Source of the DNA: Nocardia seriolae NBRC 15557
GTDB taxonomy: Bacteria; Actinomycetota; Actinomycetes; Mycobacteriales; Mycobacteriaceae
Assembly: GCF_007990715.1 (NCBI RefSeq)
Contig: NZ_BJWY01000078.1
Coordinates: 1 to 35,214, forward strand
Direction: 5' to 3'
DNA: 35,214 nt
Shown here piece by piece: positions 16,921 to 24,790 of the stretch. Both the position numbers and the translations under genes were made by a program. A model generated the notes under the pieces. It did no database searches and was not told where the DNA came from. It was given only the letters and a program-made list of their open reading frames with translations. Within the stretch, counting starts at the first letter, position 1. Every line of letters begins with the position of its first letter.

Positions 16921-19274
16921 TCGACAGGCTGATCCTTCCGGCGCTGCGCACGCCGAAACTGGTGCTGGTCCTGGTCGGCATCGCCTTCGCGCTGTGCGCC
17001 GCGGTCGGCTCGCAGGCCGCGGCGCGCCTGTCCAACGGCGGCTTCGTCTCACCCGACTCCGAATCCGCCCGGGTCACCGACATTCTCGCCCGCGACTACG
17101 GCGTCTCCGGCATGCAATTGGTCCTGACCGTCGACTACCCGGGCGGCGTGCGGGCCACCGCGCCCACCACCCGCGGTCGCGAGATCGTCCAGCAACTCGA
17201 GGGCGATCCCCGTGTCGCGCAGGCCGTCTCGCCGTGGACCGAGCCCGCGCTGGGCGACACCCTGATCAGCGTGGACGGCAAGACCGCCCTCATCGTCGCC
17301 ACCGTGCGCGGCGACGAGAACATCGCACCCGCCATCGCCCGCGCCCTCGCCGACGAATTCACCGCCGCGCCGCGCGGACCCGCCGTGCGGGACACCGTTT
17401 CCCGGCAGGGCGGGTCTGGTGAGCAAGGCGGGTCTGGTGAGCAGAGCGGGTCTGGTGAGCAGAGCGGGTCTGGTGAGCAGGGCGGGTCTGGTGAGCAGGG
17501 CGGGTCTGGTGAGCAGGGCGGGTCTGGCGGGCAAGGCGGGGTGGGTGAGCAGGGCTCGGGTGGTGGGCGGGTGGACGGTGTCGAGGTGCGCGCGGGTGGG
17601 CAGGCGCTGGTGTGGGCCGATACCGCCCGGCAGACCGAGCGGGATCTGGGTGTCGCGGAGGCGATCGCGCTGTCGCTGACGTTCCTGCTGCTGGTGTGGT
17701 TTCTGAGAAGCTTTGTGGCGGCGTCGATTCCGTTCCTGGCGGGCGTGGCCGCCATCGCGGGCGCGAGCGCGGTGCTGTACCTGCTGACCTTCCTGGTCGA
17801 CCTGTCGGTGTTCGCGCTGAATATCGTCACGGCCATCGGGCTGGCGCTGGCCATCGACTATTCGCTGCTCATCATCGGTCGCTACCGGGAGGAGATCGCC
17901 CGGGGCCGGGATCGGACGGGGGTGCTGATCGTGGCCATGCGGCGCGGTGGCCGGGCGGTGGCGTTCTCCGGCGTCACCGTGGGGATCGCGCTCATCGGAA
18001 TGTCGTTCTTCCCCATGGTCTTCCTGCGCTCGCTGGCGCTGGCGGGGCTGGCGGTGGTGGCGTTGTCGATAGTGCTGGCGCTCACCCTGGTGCCCGCGCT
18101 GCTCATGCTGCTCGGCGATCGCATCAATCGAAAACCGTTGCGGGAGGCGCGACCGGTCGAGCGGGGCCTGCTGTACCGGGCAGCACGCGGCGTGCAACGG
18201 CGGCCCGCGCTGTGCGCACTACCGGTACTGGCGCTGCTGGTGCTGCTCGGCTCGCCGATCGTCGGGCTGCGGCTGGGTATGCCCGACGACCGCGTGCTGC
18301 CCGCCGCCGCGCCCTCGCGCGAACTGGGGGAGGTGCTGCGAAACCGGTTCGCGGACAATCCCGTCGGCACGGTGCACATTCTGCTCACCGGCCGGGCCGG
18401 CGAGAGCACCGCGTACGCGTCGGCGCTGTCGGAGGTCCCGGGCGTGCGCAGGGTGATCGCGCCCGCCGCGATATTCACCGACGGCCGCCAGACCGGTCCC
18501 GGCGATCCGGCCGCCGCCGGGCCGGGCACCGTGCACCTGAGCGTCGGCGTCCCCGGACCCCTGGACCCGTATTCGCCTGCGGCGCAACGCCTCCTCGACC
18601 GGCTGCGCGCCGTGCCCGCGCCGGGACCGGTGCTCCTCGGCGGGCTGGCCCAGCAGAACGCGGACGCCGCCGCGGGCATCGCGCAGGGCTTCCCCGGGGC
18701 GGTGACCTGGATCGCGGTCGTCACCTTCGTGCTGCTGCTCCTGCTCACCGGGAGCGTGGTGATGCCACTGAAAGCCCTTGTGCTCAATACACTCTCGCTC
18801 TCGGCCACCTTCGGGGCGCTGGTATTCGTCTTCCAGTGGGGCCATCTCGGCGGCCTCGGCACGCTCGGCACCGGATACACCATCGCCACGCTGCCGGTGC
18901 TGCTGTTCTGCGTCGCCTTCGGCCTGTCCATGGACTACGAGGTCTTTCTGCTGGCCCGTTTCACCGAGGAATGGGAGCGCTCGGGCCGGACCCGCGCCGA
19001 CAACGACGATGCCGTCGCCCTGGGCATCGCCCGCTCCGGCCGCATCGTCACCGCCGCGGCCCTGCTCATGGCCGTGGTCTTCGCTGGCATCGCGGCCAGC
19101 GGCGTCACCATGAACCGCATGCTCGGCGTCGGCCTGGCCCTGGCCGTCCTGATGGACGCCACCCTGGTCCGCATGATCCTGGTCCCCGCCTTCATGCGGG
19201 TCCTGGGCGCCGCCAACTGGTGGGCTCCGGCCCGCTCGCGCCCGCTGCTGGACAGGGCCGCCCTGCGCGAATGA
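16917..19274 (+). CDS. MmpL-family RND transporter with Gly/Ser/Glu/Gln repeat loop
   Basis: A 785-residue inner-membrane transporter. The N-terminal helix is LVLVLVGIAFALCAAVGSQAAARL. Asp-Tyr motifs occur in both halves (LAIDYSLLIIGRYREE and SMDYEVFLLARFTEE). The first periplasmic loop holds a run of hexapeptides near QGGSGE from residue 164 to about 217, which is unusual for the family and is encoded by an 18-bp tandem repeat. The gene starts inside the stop codon of the short leader peptide. It has no adjacent MmpS or biosynthetic genes, and it differs clearly from the minus-strand MmpL at 10795-13023. The transported substrate is unknown. Confidence 0.88.
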   Translation: MIDRLILPALRTPKLVLVLVGIAFALCAAVGSQAAARLSNGGFVSPDSESARVTDILARDYGVSGMQLVLTVDYPGGVRATAPTTRGREIVQQLEGDPRVAQAVSPWTEPALGDTLISVDGKTALIVATVRGDENIAPAIARALADEFTAAPRGPAVRDTVSRQGGSGEQGGSGEQSGSGEQSGSGEQGGSGEQGGSGEQGGSGGQGGVGEQGSGGGRVDGVEVRAGGQALVWADTARQTERDLGVAEAIALSLTFLLLVWFLRSFVAASIPFLAGVAAIAGASAVLYLLTFLVDLSVFALNIVTAIGLALAIDYSLLIIGRYREEIARGRDRTGVLIVAMRRGGRAVAFSGVTVGIALIGMSFFPMVFLRSLALAGLAVVALSIVLALTLVPALLMLLGDRINRKPLREARPVERGLLYRAARGVQRRPALCALPVLALLVLLGSPIVGLRLGMPDDRVLPAAAPSRELGEVLRNRFADNPVGTVHILLTGRAGESTAYASALSEVPGVRRVIAPAAIFTDGRQTGPGDPAAAGPGTVHLSVGVPGPLDPYSPAAQRLLDRLRAVPAPGPVLLGGLAQQNADAAAGIAQGFPGAVTWIAVVTFVLLLLLTGSVVMPLKALVLNTLSLSATFGALVFVFQWGHLGGLGTLGTGYTIATLPVLLFCVAFGLSMDYEVFLLARFTEEWERSGRTRADNDDAVALGIARSGRIVTAAALLMAVVFAGIAASGVTMNRMLGVGLALAVLMDATLVRMILVPAFMRVLGAANWWAPARSRPLLDRAALRE
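17406..17549 (+). repeat. 18-bp in-frame tandem repeat, eight copies
   Basis: The unit CAGGGCGGGTCTGGTGAG (Gln-Gly-Gly-Ser-Gly-Glu) is repeated eight times head to tail inside the MmpL gene. Copies 3 and 4 have Ser for the first Gly, copy 7 ends Gly-Gly, and copy 8 is more diverged. A further degenerate copy follows to 17567. The middle copies are nearly identical at the DNA level, so the array probably expands and contracts by slippage without breaking the frame. Confidence 0.9.
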
Positions 19275-19276
19275 AC

Positions 19277-19294
19277 CGGTGAGAATTCTTACCG
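19277..19294. promoter_or_regulatory. 18-base near-perfect palindrome, probable operator
   Basis: CGGTGAGAATTCTTACCG is symmetric except for one base pair. It lies just after the MmpL stop and about 98 bases before the cytochrome b561 start. The AT-rich centre with GC flanks and the lack of a T-run resemble a TetR-type operator rather than a terminator. The regulator is unknown. Confidence 0.5.
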
Positions 19295-19391
19295 AACCGT
19301 GAGCCCTTGCCGCCTGCCGCCGTGTCGGTTCGGTCGCGGACCCGGCCGCACGGCATCGTGCCCCTTGTTCACCCAGCGATACGAGGAGCAG

Positions 19392-20000
19392 ATGAATGGG
19401 CGAAGAAAGCGGTCCACTACGGGCCCCACGGCGGCGCGCCCGGCGCAATTCGACCTGACGGCCCGCATCCTGCACTGGCTGATGGCGGTGCTGGTGGTGG
19501 GCATGCTGTTCCTCGGGGCCGCCATGGTCGGCTCGATCGGGCACTACGGCCTGCTGCTGAGCATCCACCGGACGGTCGGTTGCGGGATTCTGCTGCTCGG
19601 CATCCTGCGCCTGACCAACCGGCTGGTGCGGCGTGCGCCCGTCCTGTCGCCCGCCGAGCGCCGGATCGCGATGGCCTCCGAACTGTCCCTGTACGCGCTG
19701 CTGCTGGTGCAGCCCGTGCTCGGCTGGGCGCTGGTGTCGGCCTCCGGGATTCCGGTCCGCATCGGCAGCGCCGATCTCGGCTTCGTGCTGCCCGGCATCG
19801 CACCGGAGAGCGCGCAGCTCTACGCGCAGCTGCGCACCCTGCACGCCTGGGCGGCGTATCTGCTGCTGGCACTGTTCACCGCCCACATGTGCGCGGTGCT
19901 GTGGCATGTGCTGGTGCTGCGCGACGGTCTGCTGCGCCGCATGCTCGGCACGCGCCGGGCCCGGAGCACGGACGGGGACGTCGGTATCGTGCAGCCGTGA
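19392..20000 (+). CDS. Cytochrome b561-family di-haem membrane protein
   Basis: Four-helix membrane protein of 202 residues. Helices run from about 25-45, 55-75, 98-118 and 150-175. Candidate haem-ligand histidines are His28 (ILHW), His59 (SIHR), His151 (LHAW) and His165 (AHMC). This is the bacterial cytochrome b561 (YceJ-like) pattern, in which quinol electrons pass to a partner such as superoxide or a periplasmic reductase. ATG 19392 follows ACGAGGAGCAG, a strong ribosome-binding site; the longer frame from 19299 is rejected on that ground. The stop overlaps the start of the PAP2 gene by 4 bases (GTGA), so the two are co-translated. Confidence 0.85.
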   Translation: MNGRRKRSTTGPTAARPAQFDLTARILHWLMAVLVVGMLFLGAAMVGSIGHYGLLLSIHRTVGCGILLLGILRLTNRLVRRAPVLSPAERRIAMASELSLYALLLVQPVLGWALVSASGIPVRIGSADLGFVLPGIAPESAQLYAQLRTLHAWAAYLLLALFTAHMCAVLWHVLVLRDGLLRRMLGTRRARSTDGDVGIVQP

Positions 20001-20701
20001 CCAGATCCACCGCGCCCGCCCCCGCCCCGCCGGACCATCCGCTGCGCCGGGCGGCCCTGCCCGCGGTCGTGCTGGCCGCAGTGATCGTGACTCTGGTTGT
20101 GCCGCTGTCGTTTCCGGCGGGCGGGGGATCGACGGGCGCGGATCTGCTGCTGGAGCGCAACATTCACGCGGTACTGGACGCACACACGTGGGTCTACCGG
20201 GTGCTGGTGTTCCCCAGCAACAGTTACGTGGTGCTGCCCCTGCTCGTCGCCTCGGCCGCCTGGTTCGCCTCCCGGCGGCAGTGGTGGGCGGCGGGGTTCG
20301 CACTGGTCGCGCCCGAGCTGGTGGTGGCGGTGAATAGCTTTGCGCTCAAACCGTTCTGGGATCGCAAGCTCGACCACTACCTGGCCTACCCCAGCGGGCA
20401 CACGGTGCAACTGGTGGCCGTCGTCACGGCCTTCGCGTTGGTGAGCGAGTCCGCGCGGGTGCGCACGGTGACCGTGATCGTGATGGCGGTGGTGCTCCCC
20501 GCGGTCATGATCGGCATGGTGGGGCTCGGATATCACAATCCGACCGACGTGCTCGGCGGAACGGCCGCCGCGGTCGCGCTCGTGACCGCGGCCTATCCGC
20601 CGTTCCGCTATTTCGCGGTTACGCCACGCGCGGTGGCGATTTCGGGCCCCGGGCTAGTACGACAGGATCGTCGCGAGGATGAACCAGACGCCCCACAGTA
20701 G
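19997..20701 (+). CDS. PAP2-superfamily membrane phosphatase-like protein
   Basis: A protein of 234 residues with about six hydrophobic segments. PAP2 landmarks are LKPFWDRK (Lys118), YPSGHT at 131-136 and GYHNPTDVLGG (His180, Asp184). These normally form the acid phosphatase site for lipid pyrophosphates or phosphatidate. The third motif usually has an Arg six residues before the His, but here that position is Met174 (MIGMVGLGYH), so activity may be altered. GTG 19997 overlaps the cytochrome b561 stop. The last 48 bases overlap, tail to tail, the end of the minus-strand NERD-like gene. Family call good; activity uncertain. Confidence 0.8.
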   Translation: MTRSTAPAPAPPDHPLRRAALPAVVLAAVIVTLVVPLSFPAGGGSTGADLLLERNIHAVLDAHTWVYRVLVFPSNSYVVLPLLVASAAWFASRRQWWAAGFALVAPELVVAVNSFALKPFWDRKLDHYLAYPSGHTVQLVAVVTAFALVSESARVRTVTVIVMAVVLPAVMIGMVGLGYHNPTDVLGGTAAAVALVTAAYPPFRYFAVTPRAVAISGPGLVRQDRREDEPDAPQ

Positions 20702-21544
20702 GGCGAAGAAGAAGCCCAGCGTGAGCATCACCCGCATGAACCCGCGGCCCACCTCGATCCGGTCGTCGCGGCGCGGGTAGAGCTTCCACGGACTGAACCA
20801 CGGCGCGGGAATCGACAGGCCCGGCCCCGCCGACCCGTGCTCGCGTTCCAGGCGCGCCTGCTCCTCCGCATACGCCTCGGCCTGGGCCTGCTGCGGGCCG
20901 CCGTGCCACAGCGACACGTCCACCGGCCCCAGGAAACCCTCGTTGATCAGGTCCTGCGGGGCGGGCAGGTACGGCAGGATGCCCAGCCCGCGGAACGCCC
21001 ACGCCACATCATTGGCCGACCACTGCGGCCGCCCGCGCGAGAGCAGCCCGGTGAAGTGGTCGCGCAGCGCCCGCTCGTCTCCCAGCAGCACCTGGAAGCT
21101 GGGATCGCTCCACAGCTGCCGGACCCGCAGATTCGAGCCCGGCGGCGGGACCACCAGCACGATGCCGTGGATGACGCGCTGCCCCAGCCCGCGCTCGGCC
21201 AGCCAGTTCTGCAGCGCGAAGGTGTGATCGCGGGACTTGTCCAGCGGGGTGCGCTGGCCGCCGCCCTCGAAGGAGATGATCCGGTCCCCGACCCGCCACG
21301 GGCCGTTGACCGGGACCTCCAGCTCACCGTCGAGCTTCTCCGAGAGCGCCTCGGCCTCGATCACCACGCAGCTGGTCGGCGTCCACACCACCGCGTCGAA
21401 CGGATGCAGCTGATTGCTGTGGAACAGACTGCAATTGACGGTCGCGACACCCTTGGGATCGGTGGCGCCCTTCCAGGTCCGCAGCCAGTCGATGAGAACC
21501 TTCTCGGCGTGCGTGCCGGCGGCGTTCTGCACTCGGACGAGCAT
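20654..21544 (-). CDS. NERD-domain-like protein with C-terminal membrane segment
   Basis: A 296-residue protein. The N-terminal half has the nuclease-related domain layout: an early helix with Glu14 (AEKVLIDWL), then HPFDAVVWTPTSCVVIEAEAL with Asp50 and Glu63. NERD proteins typically read D...ExK; here the lysine position is Glu65 (EAE), so catalysis is doubtful. The middle has weak similarity only. The C-terminus is a basic stretch followed by a membrane helix (VMLTLGFFFALLWGVWFILATIL), so the protein is probably anchored with the NERD domain in the cytoplasm. It is convergent with the PAP2 gene and overlaps it by 48 bases. Function unknown. Confidence 0.68.
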   Translation of the reverse strand: MLVRVQNAAGTHAEKVLIDWLRTWKGATDPKGVATVNCSLFHSNQLHPFDAVVWTPTSCVVIEAEALSEKLDGELEVPVNGPWRVGDRIISFEGGGQRTPLDKSRDHTFALQNWLAERGLGQRVIHGIVLVVPPPGSNLRVRQLWSDPSFQVLLGDERALRDHFTGLLSRGRPQWSANDVAWAFRGLGILPYLPAPQDLINEGFLGPVDVSLWHGGPQQAQAEAYAEEQARLEREHGSAGPGLSIPAPWFSPWKLYPRRDDRIEVGRGFMRVMLTLGFFFALLWGVWFILATILSY

Positions 21545-21668
21545 CGGCTCTCACCTTCCTCGTCGAATCGATACCGGGAATGGTACGGGCACAACGCACC
21601 AAACTACCGCCGGGCACGCCGCCGCGCTCGATGACGCGGCGGAGCGGGATCGGTTGGCGGCGAGTTCT

Positions 21669-23378
21669 TTACTGGTTGACGGGCAGGGCGGGATCGGTCG
21701 GGAATTCGGTGGGGAAGATCGGCAGCCGCAACGCGCCCGGCGCGAAGTCCGGCACCACCGCGTGCTTGGGTGCGACCGGGTTGATGCGGCGGTACGGCGA
21801 ACCGGGTTCGGGACGCGGGTCGGCCTCGTTTCGGTTGGGCCAGAACGCCATTGCGCGCTCGGCCTGCGCGGTGATGGTCAGCGACGGGTTCACTCCCAGG
21901 TTGGCGGTGACCGCCGAGCCGTCGGCGATGTGCAGGCCCGGGTACCCGTACACGCGCTGATACGGGTCCACGACGCCGCTTTCGGGGCCCTCGCCGATGA
22001 CGCAGCCGCCGATGTAGTGCGCGGTGGCGGGAATGTTGAACACATCCATGGCCAGCATCTGCACGTCGCCGTCGACTTTCTGCCCGAACCGCCGCCCGAC
22101 ATCGTGAGCGAGCGGGATCCAGGCCGGATTCGGCTTGCCCGTGCCCGCTTTGGTCTCGAGCAGCCCCCAGCGCCGGAACGAGGTCAGCGAGTTGTCCAGG
22201 GACTGCATGACCAGCAGGATGACCGACTTCTCCGAGGCCCGGCGGGCATTGAGGCTGCGCGCGAAGACCACCGGGTGCAGGAGCATGGCCAGCAGGAACC
22301 GCAGGAACCGGAACGCGCCGCCGTCGACCAGCGGCACCGACAGCGGGAACAGGCCGTTCTGGCCCTTGCCGTAGTGGCAGACCTCGATGTGGGTGTCGGG
22401 CTCGGGATGGATCGAGGAGGTGATGGCGATGCCCTCGGCGAAATCGTCGCGGGCCTTGCTCACCACGTTCAGGATGGCCTCGGAATTGGACCGGGTCAGC
22501 TCGCCCAGCCGCGGCGACAGATTCGGCAGCACGCCCTCGTCGCGCATCTTGTGCAGCAGTTTCTGGGTGCCCAGCGCGGCCGCCGCGAACACCACCTGCT
22601 CGGCGGTGAACACCTTGCGGCCCTTGCGAACCCAGCGATCCGAGCGGGCCGTCTCGATGGCGTACCCGCCGCCGGTCATGGGGCGCACCTTGGTGGCGGT
22701 GGTCAGCTCGAAGACGTGCGCACCGGCCTGCTCGGCCAGGTAGAGATAGTTCTTGGGCGTGGTGTTCTTGGCGTTGTGCGGGCAGCCGGTGAAGCAGCGC
22801 GCACAGTGGATGCAGCCGTTGCGACTGGGCCCGGCCCCGCCGAAGTACGGATCGTCCACCTCGACGCCCGGCTCGGCCTCGTTGAAGAACACGCCCACAT
22901 CGGTGGCGTGGAAGGTGTCCGCGACGCCCAGATCCTCTGCCACCGAACGGATCACGTCATCGGCCGGCGTCATCCGCGGATTCGGCGCGACACCCAGCAT
23001 GCGCTGCGCCTGGTCGTAGTAGGGCGCGAGCTCGGCGCGCCAGTCGGTGATGTGGGCCCACTGCTTGTCGGTGTAGAACGCGGGCAGCGGCTCGTAGAGG
23101 GTGTTCCCGTAGATCAGCGACCCGCCCCCGACCCCCGAGGCGGAGAACACCGCGCACTTGCCCAGCACGCTGATCCGCTGCGTCCCGGTCAGCCCGAGCC
23201 GCGGGGCCCAGATCGACTTGCGCACATTCCAGTTCGTCTTGGGGATGTCCTCGGCGTTCCAGCGTCGTCCGGACTCGAGCACCGCCACCCGGTAACCCTT
23301 CTCGGTCAGGCGCAGCGCACTCACGCTCCCCCCGAACCCGGAACCGATAACGACGACGTCATAGTCGAAGTCGGGCAT
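21669..23378 (-). CDS. ChoD-like GMC-fold FAD oxidoreductase (cholesterol oxidase family)
   Basis: A 569-residue flavoprotein resembling M. tuberculosis ChoD along its length. It opens DYDVVVIGSGFGGSVSALRL (dinucleotide-binding loop at 12-17), then SASGVGGGSLIYGNTLY (FAD contact), and ends with NIPATAHYIGGCVIGEGPESGVVDPYQRVYGYPGLHIADGSAV, the GMC C-terminal domain. It also carries four cysteines at 189, 192, 195 and 199 spaced CxxCxxCxxxCP, like a 4Fe-4S ligand set. The ATG is preceded by GGGAGAGG with a spacing of 7. The best guess is oxidation of a steroid or other secondary alcohol; true cholesterol oxidase activity of ChoD-type proteins is not settled. It diverges from the phosphatidyltransferase gene. 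Confidence 0.85.
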   Translation of the reverse strand: MPDFDYDVVVIGSGFGGSVSALRLTEKGYRVAVLESGRRWNAEDIPKTNWNVRKSIWAPRLGLTGTQRISVLGKCAVFSASGVGGGSLIYGNTLYEPLPAFYTDKQWAHITDWRAELAPYYDQAQRMLGVAPNPRMTPADDVIRSVAEDLGVADTFHATDVGVFFNEAEPGVEVDDPYFGGAGPSRNGCIHCARCFTGCPHNAKNTTPKNYLYLAEQAGAHVFELTTATKVRPMTGGGYAIETARSDRWVRKGRKVFTAEQVVFAAAALGTQKLLHKMRDEGVLPNLSPRLGELTRSNSEAILNVVSKARDDFAEGIAITSSIHPEPDTHIEVCHYGKGQNGLFPLSVPLVDGGAFRFLRFLLAMLLHPVVFARSLNARRASEKSVILLVMQSLDNSLTSFRRWGLLETKAGTGKPNPAWIPLAHDVGRRFGQKVDGDVQMLAMDVFNIPATAHYIGGCVIGEGPESGVVDPYQRVYGYPGLHIADGSAVTANLGVNPSLTITAQAERAMAFWPNRNEADPRPEPGSPYRRINPVAPKHAVVPDFAPGALRLPIFPTEFPTDPALPVNQ

Positions 23379-23410
23379 GGTCTTACCTCTCCCTGCACCC
23401 CTGGATGAGA

Positions 23411-23428
23411 AGAATCAGGTCCGATTCT
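23411..23428. promoter_or_regulatory. Inverted repeat upstream of ChoD-like gene, probable operator
   Basis: AGAATC-AGGTCC-GATTCT is a perfect 6-base inverted repeat with a 6-base centre; flanking bases extend the symmetry with one bulge. It lies 33 bases upstream of the ChoD-like start codon and about 100 bases upstream of the phosphatidyltransferase. The size and AT/GC pattern resemble TetR-type operators. The regulator is not identified. Confidence 0.5.
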
Positions 23429-23528
23429 CTCACCTTGTGTATGGCGCAGACCATATCGGTTCCGTCCACCGGTGGCGAGGCGGCGTGCCCGGATGGAGAT
23501 GCTGAGGTAATTGAGGTAAGACCGGTCT

Positions 23529-24146
23529 GTGACAACCGAGCGCAACGCCGAACCGGTCTACAGCGACCGGGTATTCACCGTGCCCAATGTATTGAGCGTG
23601 CTGCGGTTGATCGGCGTCCCGGTTTTCCTGTGGCTGCTGCTGGTCGAGAAGGCCGACGGCTGGGCCTTCGCGCTGCTGGTCGCCAGCGGTATCACCGACT
23701 GGCTCGACGGCAAACTGGCCCGCCTGCTGGATCAATCGTCCAGGCTCGGCGCGCTGCTGGACCCGCTGGTGGACCGCCTCTATCTGCTGGCAACCCTGGG
23801 CGGCTTCCTGATTCGCGGCATCCTGCCCTGGTGGGTGGTGCTCATCCTGATCGCCCGCGACGGGATCTTGACCCTCACCCTCGGCATCTACCGCCGCCGC
23901 GGTCTACCCCCGCCGGAGGTCATCTACCTGGGCAAGGCCGCCACTTTCGCCCTCATGTCCGCTTTGCCCTGGTTGCTGGCCGGGCAGATGGATTGGGCCG
24001 CCGCGGGTTTCGGCCGGGCCTTCGGTGGGGCATTCTTGATCTGGGGCACGGTGGTTTACGTCTGGACCGGAATCCTGTATCTCGGCAAGGCCGTCGCCGT
24101 GGCCCGAGCGATACCGCCCGTGCCGCACCATGATCACTCCCGATAG
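23529..24146 (+). CDS. CDP-alcohol phosphatidyltransferase (PgsA2-like)
   Basis: Membrane enzyme of 205 residues. The complete CDP-alcohol phosphatidyltransferase signature is present: Asp57-xx-Asp60-Gly61-xx-Ala64-Arg65, Gly74, Asp78 and Asp82 (TDWLDGKLAR, GALLDPLVD). Five to six hydrophobic helices surround it. It would transfer a phosphatidyl group from CDP-diacylglycerol to an alcohol acceptor, as in phosphatidylglycerol-phosphate or cardiolipin synthesis. Its place immediately before gcvH-garA-ftsR parallels Rv1822 (pgsA2) of M. tuberculosis. GTG 23529 follows GAGGTAAG by 8 bases; that motif is part of a 9-base direct repeat (TGAGGTAAT/TGAGGTAAG). The acceptor alcohol is not certain. Confidence 0.88.
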   Translation: MTTERNAEPVYSDRVFTVPNVLSVLRLIGVPVFLWLLLVEKADGWAFALLVASGITDWLDGKLARLLDQSSRLGALLDPLVDRLYLLATLGGFLIRGILPWWVVLILIARDGILTLTLGIYRRRGLPPPEVIYLGKAATFALMSALPWLLAGQMDWAAAGFGRAFGGAFLIWGTVVYVWTGILYLGKAVAVARAIPPVPHHDHSR

Positions 24147-24206
24147 GGTGTGCGCGGACGGATCGACGACGATCCCGAGAGGACGCCCGTTGAAAGGACA
24201 CTGCCT

Positions 24207-24605
24207 GTGACCGCAGTACCCGAGGATTTGCGCTACTCCGAAGAGCACGAGTGGGTGAGCAAGGTGGGTCCGACCCGGGTGCGGGTGGGCATCACCGATT
24301 ACGCGCAGTCGCAGCTGGGTGACGTCGTGTTCGTGCAGCTGCCCGCGATGGACACCGAGGCTCCGGCCGGCGAGAGCATCGCCGAGATCGAATCCACCAA
24401 GAGCGTGTCGGACATCTACGCCCCGCTGGCCGGGAAAGTCGTTGCGGTGAACGATCTTCTGGACGGCGAGCCCGAGACCGTCAACTCCGACGCCTACGGT
24501 GACGGATGGCTGTTCGAGCTCGAGGTCGACTCCGCCGAGGCGCTCGACGCGGCGCTCGGAAAGCTCCTGGATGCCGCAGGTTATCAAGGAGTTATCGGAG
24601 GCTGA
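24207..24605 (+). CDS. gcvH: Glycine cleavage system H protein
   Basis: Lipoyl carrier of the glycine cleavage complex, 132 residues. It shuttles the aminomethyl group between the P, T and L proteins. The lipoylation site is Lys65 in EIESTKSVSDIYAP, and the family start DLRYSEEHEWV is intact. GTG 24207 is chosen for AAAGGA about 9 bases upstream; a longer frame from 24150 runs into the intergenic region. It lies 60 bases after the phosphatidyltransferase gene and 185 bases before garA. gcvP is 3 kb downstream; no gcvT was found in the window. Confidence 0.95.
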   Translation: MTAVPEDLRYSEEHEWVSKVGPTRVRVGITDYAQSQLGDVVFVQLPAMDTEAPAGESIAEIESTKSVSDIYAPLAGKVVAVNDLLDGEPETVNSDAYGDGWLFELEVDSAEALDAALGKLLDAAGYQGVIGG

Positions 24606-24790
24606 AGGAGCCTTCACAGTTCTACCTGCACGGGTACGCCCTGGCAGGGTACGGTCAATGCCAACAGAAGTGCGCGCAGCCGGTGCCCGGAAAATCCGGA
24701 CCCGCTCGAAGCGGGGAGCGGCCGGAGTGCCGCATCGCTGAGGGCATCAACTGCTTGCATGGATTATTCGGTTCGAGGAGGAGAGCAAGG
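24606..24790 (+). promoter_or_regulatory. garA leader region with nested hairpin
   Basis: The 185-base gap between gcvH and garA has no gene. It contains a nested hairpin at 24695-24726: outer arms TCCGG/CCGGA and inner arms CCCGCT/AGCGGG with loop CGA. Further upstream a bulged stem (TACCTGC with GCAGGGTA) sits near 24625-24655. There is no T-run, so neither looks like a terminator. A strong site AGGAGGAG precedes GTG 24791. A structured 5' leader for garA is suggested. Confidence 0.45.

Noticed and set aside
17406..17549. Tandem repeat considered as a CRISPR-like array
   Set aside because: Units are 18 bp, directly abutting and in frame with the MmpL gene; there are no spacers and no cas genes.
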